Shown here: positions 52,415-61,400 of the stretch, piece after piece
Position numbering within the stretch: the first letter of the stretch is position 1
Layout: the number at the start of each line of letters is the position of its first letter
NCBI RefSeq assembly: GCF_004331675.1
Contig: NZ_SJSN01000001.1
Location: 1-64,000, forward strand
From: Pedobacter frigidisoli
Lineage (GTDB): Bacteria; Bacteroidota; Bacteroidia; Sphingobacteriales; Sphingobacteriaceae
Reading direction: 5' to 3'
Length of the DNA stretch: 64,000 nt
Translations under genes and position numbers: made by a program
The notes under the pieces: model-generated
What the model saw: only the letters and a program-made list of their open reading frames with translations
Told to the model about the DNA's origin: nothing
Databases searched by the model: none

Positions 52415-54415
52415 TTATTTCTTGGTAACCTTAAATTCTGTTCTTCTATTTTTAGCTCTTCCTACAGGATTATCCTTTTTCTTTTTGCCGTACCCAATGG
52501 TATTTGGCGCAACAGGAACCGATTCGCCATAACCTTTGGAGGTCATTCTGGAAGCAGCTATACCCTTACTCACCAAATAATCAACGCAAGATTGCGCTCT
52601 TTTATTTGAGAGCACCAAATTATATTCATCGGTACCAACATTATCAGTATGTGCGCCAAGTTCGATTTCCATTTCCGTATTATCTTCCATAATTGGCACT
52701 AAGAAATCGAGCACTTTTTTAGATGGCTCGGTTAAATCTGCACTATCAAATTCATAGTAAACATTATCCAACACGATTGGAATACCCAACTTAAACGGAC
52801 TTAAACAATAATCTCTATAAATTAAAGTATCGGCTTTTGCCAATTCTTCGTAGGCATAATTCTTACTAATGGCGAAGTAATTATCTTTTGCAAACGTAAG
52901 TTTAATCGGGCGTTTCGAATCTACCTTAAATTCGTATTTTCCATCTAAAACTGTGGTCATTTTTTGTTCTCCCTCCACATTAGAAAGAGTTACGTTAGCA
53001 TCAGGCAAAGGTTTTTTTGTTTTACAATCTGACAATATACCGCTAACCGTAAAGAACTCCTTTTTTACCTCAAAAATTTCTAGACAGCAAGAAGATTCAC
53101 GATCAGAACTGATGTAACCCTTAGTTCCTTTTTCATCCGCAGCGGTAAAATAAATATCATCCTTTGATGAATTAAACGGAAAACCTAAGTTTTTTGGCTT
53201 AGTCCAGTTGATTAGATCACCTTCAGCCTCGAAGAAATCTAAGCCGCCCAGTCCAATTCTTCCATCGGTACTAAACAATAATTTTTTGGTTAAAACATTA
53301 TAATAAGGCGCTCTTTCATCGTCTTCAGTGTTAATTGATCCGCCCAAATTTACAGGTTGGCCCAAAGTTCCATCTTCGCGAAGTGTACAAAACCAAATAT
53401 CGAATTTGCCATAACCACCCGATCGATCAGAAGAGAAAAGCAAATATCTGCCATCGCTGGTTACAAAAGGTTGAGAGGCGTTAAAGTCCTTACTATTTAC
53501 CTCAAGACCAAGTGGCAGTGGATTTGTCCATTTATCGCCAGTTTTTTTCGAGCTGTAAATCGAATAATTTCCTTTATCTGCCCAAACCGTAAAGTATGCG
53601 GTATTGCCATCGGGTGTAAAACTAGCTGCGGCAACTTCCATATTTTTAGGAAAGTTAATGTCCATCATTTTTACAGAGATATCTGTTGCCGAAAGTTCGC
53701 TTTTAGTGGTATAAATATTATTGATGAATGGATTGGATTTTGTAGACACCTGAACTTCTCCAGCCTCGGTTTTAACAATATCCTTTTTACCAGCTATTGT
53801 AATGGGGCGAGATGAGGTAAAATAAAATTCGTTATTAATTTTTAATGGCGCATAATTAGAACCTAATCCGTTTACATTACTGGGTAATTTTTTCACTTGA
53901 ACCATTCTTGGAAAACGCATTTCCTCCATGGCAAACTTGCAAGATTCGATCTCTTTTTCGGCATCCTTAACGAAGATATCGCCAGGATTTTTTTTGATGT
54001 AATCTTGAAAAGAAGTAATCGCCTGCGTGAATTTTTTGTTCGCCCTTAATGATTCGGCATAATAGAAAAGCGCTTTCCTAAAACGGGTATTTGTAAAGGT
54101 AATGGCAACACCATAATATTTTTCTGCCTCGTTAAATTCACGATATAACCTACTAGATTCTGCTAAATTGAAGATGGAGCCCTCGTAATCCTCGATTACT
54201 TTCTCATCTGTACCCGATTTCCTTTCTTTACCATAGGGCAATACTGCCTGTGTACTATCGCCAGTAATTTTCAGCGCTTTCTTATAAAAAGTTGATGCAG
54301 CGTAATAGTCCTTGTTTTCGAAATAGGTATCGGCAATTTTTTTATAATTCACCACATACTGAGCGTTTGCAAAACCGCCAAATGCCACTAATAAAAGAAG
54401 TAATATTTTTTTCAT
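52415..54415 (-). CDS. PorE-like OmpA-family protein
   Basis: This 666-residue protein starts at MKKILLLLLVAFGGFANAQ (54415), a signal peptide. TPR-like helices (about 25-165; KKIADTYFENKDYYAASTFYKKAL) are followed by PD40/WD40-like beta-propeller repeats (about 190-440; LLFSSDRSGGYGKFDIWF), a carboxypeptidase-regulatory beta domain (about 455-530) and a C-terminal OmpA peptidoglycan-binding domain (about 545-665; ELGAHTDNVGTDEYNLVLSNKRA). That order matches PorE, which tethers type IX secretion components to peptidoglycan. It is encoded eight bases after the PorP/SprF gene. Confidence 0.9.
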   Translation of the reverse strand: MKKILLLLLVAFGGFANAQYVVNYKKIADTYFENKDYYAASTFYKKALKITGDSTQAVLPYGKERKSGTDEKVIEDYEGSIFNLAESSRLYREFNEAEKYYGVAITFTNTRFRKALFYYAESLRANKKFTQAITSFQDYIKKNPGDIFVKDAEKEIESCKFAMEEMRFPRMVQVKKLPSNVNGLGSNYAPLKINNEFYFTSSRPITIAGKKDIVKTEAGEVQVSTKSNPFINNIYTTKSELSATDISVKMMDINFPKNMEVAAASFTPDGNTAYFTVWADKGNYSIYSSKKTGDKWTNPLPLGLEVNSKDFNASQPFVTSDGRYLLFSSDRSGGYGKFDIWFCTLREDGTLGQPVNLGGSINTEDDERAPYYNVLTKKLLFSTDGRIGLGGLDFFEAEGDLINWTKPKNLGFPFNSSKDDIYFTAADEKGTKGYISSDRESSCCLEIFEVKKEFFTVSGILSDCKTKKPLPDANVTLSNVEGEQKMTTVLDGKYEFKVDSKRPIKLTFAKDNYFAISKNYAYEELAKADTLIYRDYCLSPFKLGIPIVLDNVYYEFDSADLTEPSKKVLDFLVPIMEDNTEMEIELGAHTDNVGTDEYNLVLSNKRAQSCVDYLVSKGIAASRMTSKGYGESVPVAPNTIGYGKKKKDNPVGRAKNRRTEFKVTKK

Positions 54416-54423
54416 GTGAATAA

Positions 54424-55425
54424 TTATAAACGTGGACAAAAGAAGTTTGGACCAATAATTCCGTTACGACCAATTAATGAAATAGACAGTTCTAAGCCTC
54501 CATTACTGTTGGAAGCACGATTAAAGCTGGAGGTATTTACATCATAACTTAATCCAAAAACCATATTTCTAAGCTGTAAACCAACAAAGGCAATTGCGGC
54601 ATCTTTAACACGGTAATTTCCTCCAAATAAGATATTTGAATTTTGATTAACATTAAGCTGTGCATAAGCGCCAACTGAAATCTCATTCGTATTCCCTTGA
54701 TACATCACCAATGCATTTGGAACAATATCCAGCAACTCTGAAGCACGAATTCTGGCGCCACCGTGTCCGGTAAATCGAACAGGTATTCTCGATTGCGTTC
54801 CTGAAAACCGATCCATTGGGCGAGTTAAATGCGCTGCACTTGCACCTAAGAAAACATTTACACTCTGGTTTGGATTACCATCGAAAAACATAATCCCAGC
54901 ATTTACATCTGGCACCAATGAGGATTGAGAATTTAAGGTTTCGCCACTGATCATTCCACCGTCGTAACCTGTAACTGGATTAAACTGATTACCAAATTTA
55001 GCTTGCGAGAAATCGAAACTTCTGTTGATAATGCCCGCTTGCAAACCAAAGCTGATCATTTGTAAACCCTCGAAACCAAATCTTAATCGATAAGAGCCTG
55101 ATACAAGCGCACTGAGATAATTGAAATCCAATTCACCAGCCCTTTGGTTTAATATGGTTGCGCCGAAAGCAAAGTTCTTTTTGGGGGCTAAATCAAATGA
55201 TGCTCCACCAGTTAAAAACGAACTGTTTAGCGCACTCCATTGCTGCTTAAAATTCACCGAGGCACGATAATCTCCATCAATTACACCTGTTAAAGCTGGG
55301 TTTAGCCATAATGGATAAGCGTAATATTGAGAGAAGTGTGGATCGGTTTGTGCAAAGGATTTAGCCGAACAAAGCATCAATCCAACAATTGCCACATATA
55401 TTTTTAAAGCCGATAGTATTTTCAT
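54424..55425 (-). CDS. PorP/SprF-family type IX secretion outer-membrane protein
   Basis: The 333-residue protein has a signal peptide ending SFAQ and begins TDPHFSQYYAYPLWLNPALTG, the PorP/SprF family signature. The rest is beta-barrel sequence. Members work in pairs with a surface adhesin whose type B C-terminal domain they help secrete or anchor (SprF for SprB). Here the partner is the giant protein just upstream, 41 bases away. It is the middle gene of the three-gene minus-strand operon. Confidence 0.95.
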   Translation of the reverse strand: MKILSALKIYVAIVGLMLCSAKSFAQTDPHFSQYYAYPLWLNPALTGVIDGDYRASVNFKQQWSALNSSFLTGGASFDLAPKKNFAFGATILNQRAGELDFNYLSALVSGSYRLRFGFEGLQMISFGLQAGIINRSFDFSQAKFGNQFNPVTGYDGGMISGETLNSQSSLVPDVNAGIMFFDGNPNQSVNVFLGASAAHLTRPMDRFSGTQSRIPVRFTGHGGARIRASELLDIVPNALVMYQGNTNEISVGAYAQLNVNQNSNILFGGNYRVKDAAIAFVGLQLRNMVFGLSYDVNTSSFNRASNSNGGLELSISLIGRNGIIGPNFFCPRL

Positions 55426-55466
55426 GGTATTTGATTTTATCTGTTTATAAATTAATCCACTCTTCG

Positions 55467-58400
55467 TTATCTAATTAAGGTTACTGTACCTTTTCTCATC
55501 GTTGTTGTACCATCGCTGAAAGTAACTTCAACCATGTACACATAAACCCCTATCGGTTGATTGATGCCTTTAAAAGTTCCATCCCAACCCGTAGCCATAT
55601 TATCAGACTGGAAGATTAACTGTCCCCATTGTGTGTAAATGCTCATTTTCGAACTTGCGATGGTGTTTCCAAAAATTAGGAAGATATCATTCTTACCATC
55701 ATTATTTGGCGTAAACGCATTCGGAATAAATATTTGGTTACCAAAAGGATTGGTTGCCTTACCTGTAACAGGAACCGAGTTTGCACTGGTTTGGCAATCA
55801 ATCTGTCCTCTTGCTCTAACAATAATCGTTACACTTTGATCAGGTTTTAAGCCGATTACCAAGTATGATGTTCCTGTAGATCCGTTAGTCGGATTTACCC
55901 AAGTTGAACCATTATCCAGTGAAACTTCGTAAGCTGTTGCTCCCGAAACCGGACTCCAAGCAAAGTTTACACTGTTTATCGTAGTCTCCTGAACAACCAC
56001 AACTGGTCTGGCCAATACGGGAAGTACGGTTACTGCAACTGCTGTTCTCGTAGGACTAGCACAACCACCCACCGCAATACTTTCTACATAATATGTTGTG
56101 CTTGTGGTTAAAGCGGGCGTGGTAAAAGTTACACCCTCGGCCAACATTGTGCCACCAGAACTTGCGGCGTACCATCTGTAAATTAGACCTGTAGTTGGAT
56201 TATTTACCGTTAGTATTGTGGTACTGCCTGCGCAAATGGTACCGTTTGCAGCCGTTGCCGATGCTGGTGCAGTTGGAACAGGTAAAGCAATTACGTTTAC
56301 TGGCGTTCTACTTGCTGATGTACAAGATCCATTCGTTCCTTCTACATAATAAGTTCCGTTTGCTGTTACAGGAGGTGTTGTGAAATTAGTTCCTGTTCCA
56401 ACAATTGTTCCGCCAGTTGGCGTAGTGTACCAATTGTAAACTACTCCTGTTTGAGGACTTGTTACTGTTAATACTGCTGTACTTCCTGTACAAACACTTA
56501 CCGATGAAGATGCCACTGTTGGCACGGTTGGTTTAGGATTTACAGTTACCGTAACTTTTACCCTACCGCCGCTATTATTACAGCCACCTGCACCAATTGC
56601 TAAAATGTAATAATCGGTAGTTGCTGTTAATATTGGTGTGGTGTAAGATGATCCGGTAAACAACACGTTACCACCCGTTGCAGCATTGTACCATTCGTAG
56701 GTAACGCCAGATTGTGCATTAGAAATAATTAACGTTGTAACATCACCAGCACAAATGTTTGTTCCTGCGTTAGATACAATTGGGTTATTTGGTGTTGCGT
56801 TAACCGTTACCGTTACAACTCTTGCGGTTGCAGGCGAGTTTTCACATTTGTTATCACCTTTAACCGTTACATAATAAGTTGTTGTCGCGGTTAATACTGG
56901 TGTCGTAAATGTTGCACCAGTAAATATTGACGTTGTTAAGTTAGCGTTGCTATACCATGTAAATATTGGATTGGTAACTGTTGTAGAACTTGCTGTTAAT
57001 ACCGCAGCTACATTCGAACAAATTGATGTTGCTCCACTTACAGAAATATCTGTTGCCACTGCAATCGGACTAACTATTACCGTTACTGTTTTAACGTTTG
57101 CGGCGGTGTTCTCACATCTGTTTGAGCCTTTAACCGTTACATAGTAAGTAGTAGTGGTGGTTAAAGTTGGTGTAGTGAAAGTCGATCCAGTAAATGCCAC
57201 GCTTGTTAACGATGCATCGTTATACCAGGTAAATACTGGGTTGATAACTGTTGTAGAACTGGCGTTGATAACCACTGTTCCGGTACCGCATATTCTTGCT
57301 GGCGTAGATAAGGTAATATCGGCAGCTGTTGCCACTGTATTTACATTAACCGTAACCACCTTAGCATTTGCTGCTGAACTTTCGCATCTGTTATCTCCTT
57401 TTACAGTTAAGTAATATTTGGTAGTTGCGGTTAAAGCTGGTGTTACAAATGTTGCTCCAGTAAATACTTTTGTTGTTAAGGCAGCATCACTGTACCAACT
57501 GAATATTGGGTTAGTTACCGTTGCTGTTGAAGCTACCAAACTGGCAGTAGATCCTGCACAAATATTAGCATCGGAAGCGGCAACATCTGTTGAGGTTGCT
57601 ATTGAATTAACCACAATACTTACCGATTTGGCAGTAGCGGCAGTATTCTCACATTTATTACTGCCTTTTACAGTTACATAATAATTGGTGTTTGCAGTTA
57701 AGGTTGGTGTGGTAAATACCGATCCAACGAAAACTGCATTGGTTAAGGCTGCATCACTATACCAGGTGAATACTGGGCTGGTAACTGTTGTAGACGTTGC
57801 GGTTAGTACCGCTGTAGATCCTCCACAAATATTGGTTGAACCATTTACAATAATATCGCTTGCGATTGCAATTGGATTAACCGTAATGGTTACCGCTTTT
57901 GCATTTGCAGCATTATTTTCACATTTATCTGAGCCTTTAACCGTTACATAATAAGTAGTCGTAGCAGTTAAGTTTGGCGTAGTGAATATTGGTCCAGTAA
58001 ATGCCACGCTTGTTAATGAGGCATCATTGTACCAAGTAAATATTGGGTTGGTTACGGTTGTAGAATTGGCGTTGATTACTGATGTTCCAGAACCACATAC
58101 TATTGCTGGAGTAGATAAAGTGATATCTGCTGCAGTTGCACCTGCGTTTACGTTAACCGTAACCACTTTAGCTGTTGAGGCAGAACTTTCGCACCTATTA
58201 TCTCCCTTAACGGTTAGGTAATATTTAGTAGTCGCAGTTAGGGCTGGTGTTACAAATGTTGCTCCGGTAAATACTTTCGTAGACAAGGCAGCATCACTGT
58301 ACCAACTGAATATTGGGTTAGTTACCGTTATAGTTGTGGCCACTAAGCTAGCTGTAGATCCGGCGCAAATCGTTGCATCGGAAGCGGCAACATCTGTTGA

Positions 58401-61400
58401 GCTTGCTACTGTATTAACCACAATACTTACCGATTTGGCAGTTGAGGCAGTATTCTCACATTTATTTGCGCCTTTTACAGTCACATAATAGGTTGCATTT
58501 GCAGTTAAGGTTGGCGTTGTAAATACCGATCCTACAAAAACTGAGTTGGTTAAAGCTGCATCACTATACCAAGTGAAAACTGGACTGGTAACTGTGGTAG
58601 AGGTTGCTGTTAATACAGTTGCCGATCCTCCACAAATATTTGTTGAACCATTTACGATGATATCACTCGCAATTGCAATCGGATTAACCGTAATGGTTAC
58701 TGCTTTTGCAGTTGCAGCTGTGTTTTCACATCTATTTGAGCCTTTAACCGTTAAATAATAAGTAGTCGTGTTTGTTAAGGTTGGCGTAGTGAAAATTGGT
58801 CCAGTAAATGCAACACTTGTAAGTGAGGCATCGTTGTACCAAGTAAATATTGGGTTGGTTACCGTTGTAGAACTGGCGTTGATTACTGCTGTTCCAGAAC
58901 CACATACTATTGCTGGAGTAGATAAGGTAATGTCTGCAGCGGTTGCGCCTGTGTTTACATTAACTGTAACCACCTTAGCTGTTGAAGCAGAATTCTCACA
59001 TTTGTTATCGCCCTTAACCGTTACGTAGTAAGCTTTAGTGGCTGTTAGTATTGGTGTGGTGAAAGATGCACCCACAAAAGCAACCGATGTTAAGTTGGCA
59101 TCGTTATACCAACTAAATACTGGATTAGTTACGGTTGTTGAACTGGCAGCAAGTGTAGCCGTAGAACCAGAACAAATTGTCGCGTCAGCAGCAGCAATAT
59201 CTGCAGCAACAGCAACCGGACTTACCGTAATGGTAACTTGTTTTCCTGTTCCAGGTGCATTTTCACATTTATTAGTTCCTTTCACAGTAACATAATAAGT
59301 GGTTGTGCTGGTTAAGGCTGGTGTGGTAAAAATTGCGCCAACAAAACTTACGTTCGTTAAGGCAGCGTCACTATACCAAGTAAATATTGGACTAGTTACT
59401 GTTGTAGATGAAGCGGTTAAAGTCGCCGAAGATCCTGAGCAGGCAACTGTACTTCCATTTACAATAATATCAGTAGTTGTGGCTAATGGATTCACAATAA
59501 CAGTTACAACCTTAGCATCTGCAGCAGCATTTTCACATTTATTAGTGCCCTTTACAGTAACATAATAAGTAGTGGTTGACGTTAAGCCCGTTACCGTGAA
59601 TGATGGTCCGGTAAATACAGCAGTGGTTAATGATGCATCGCTATACCAAGTAAATACCGGTTGCGTAACTGTTGTGCTCGATGCCATTAATATCACAGAA
59701 CTTCCTGCACAAATCTGTGCATTGCTCACTGTAATATCTGCAGCTGTTGCAAACTCGTTAACCGTTACGGTTACAACTTTCGCATTTGCAGCTGAGTTTT
59801 CGCATTTATTATCACCCTTAACAGTTACATAATAAGTGGTCGTTACAGAAAGCGCTGGCGTTGTAAAATTAGCGCCAACATGAGCAACCGTGGTTAATGC
59901 AGCATTGCTATACCAAGTAAATATTGGGTTAACTACAGTTGTTGTTGCTGCAGATAACGCTGCCGTTGAACCTTTACAAACTGTAGTCCCACTAGCTGTA
60001 ATATCGGCATCAGTTGCTGCTGGGTTAACCGTAATCGTGATTGATTTTGCAGTTGCAGCCGAATTTTCACATTTGTTATCGCCTTTAACCGTTACATAAT
60101 AAGTGGTTGTTGCGGTTAAGGTTGGTGTAACGAATACCGCACCCGTAAATACTGGGGTTGATAAATTGGCATTGCTATACCAAGTAAATATTGGATTAGT
60201 TACCGTTGTACTTGATGCGGATATCGTAACCGATGAACCTCCACAAACCGTGCTTGTTCCAGCTAAATTAATATCTGTAGCAACCGCTATAGGATTAACT
60301 GTTATCGTTACTTCTTTCGAATTTCCGGCAGCATTTGCACATTTATTGGTTCCACTAACCGTAACATAATACTTAGTAGTTGTTGCAATAGCTGGCGTAT
60401 TAAATACCGAGCCAACAAAAGCTACATTGGTTAAGGCAGCATCTGTGTACCAAGTAAATATTGGATTAGTTACTGTCGCACTTGTAGCCGTAAGCGTTGT
60501 TGTACCCGATGCACATAATGTACTATTTCCAGAAACTGTAATATCCGAAGCAATAGCAGATGGATTTACAGTAATTGAAACTTTAGTTCGTGTCGGATTG
60601 GCGCAGCTATTTCCATTTACAGCCTCAACGTAGTAATCGTATGTTCCTGCTGCAAGCGATGCTGAAGTAGTAAAGCTGCTGTTATTGTTAACCAACATAT
60701 TTCCATTTGTAGCAGCATCGTACCAGTTATAAGTTATACCTGCAACAGCCTGAACACTTAAAGTTGCTGGCGTGTTGATACAAGTTGTAGCTGGATTCGT
60801 TGTGCTAGGAATTGGAGCTGCCGGTGGAGGCAAGATCGTTACCGTTACTTCGGTTTTTGGACTTTCGCAACCTGTTGCAGTAGCGGTAGCCGTTACTGAA
60901 TAAACATAAGTTCCGGCAGTTAAAGCTGGGTCAGTTACGAAAGTTGCACCATCTTTTCCTGCTTGATAAGTAGTTCCTAAATACCATTTATAAATAATTC
61001 CAGCTTGAGGATTTGATACATTCAGCGTAGCTGATGAACCTTGGCAAGCACTAGCTGTTGCTGATGCCACCGTTGGTGCTGTAATTGTTCTTTGTGCATA
61101 ATCAAAATTGATCGAAGTTAATGCACCAAGAATGCCCGACCCTAATCTTAACTCTACCCCATCAAACCTACTTGTTGGTACGTAAGTTAAAATTGCTGTG
61201 CTTCCTCCAGTTAATAACCTTAAGGTGATTAATGGATTCGATACCGAAACACCATCATTATTGCTACTTGCTCCTTGGAAAGTAGTTACCGTTAAGTTTT
61301 GCAATAGTGCTACTGATAATAACTGGGCCGGAACGGTGATTTTCAACCTTAAGGTATCGCCAACATTAGATAATGCAGGGAAACCAACTTGGTGATAAAC

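Noticed and set aside
57000..59900. Regularly spaced repeats as a CRISPR array
   Set aside because: The period is 267 bp, the repeats are in-frame protein domains and there are no spacers.
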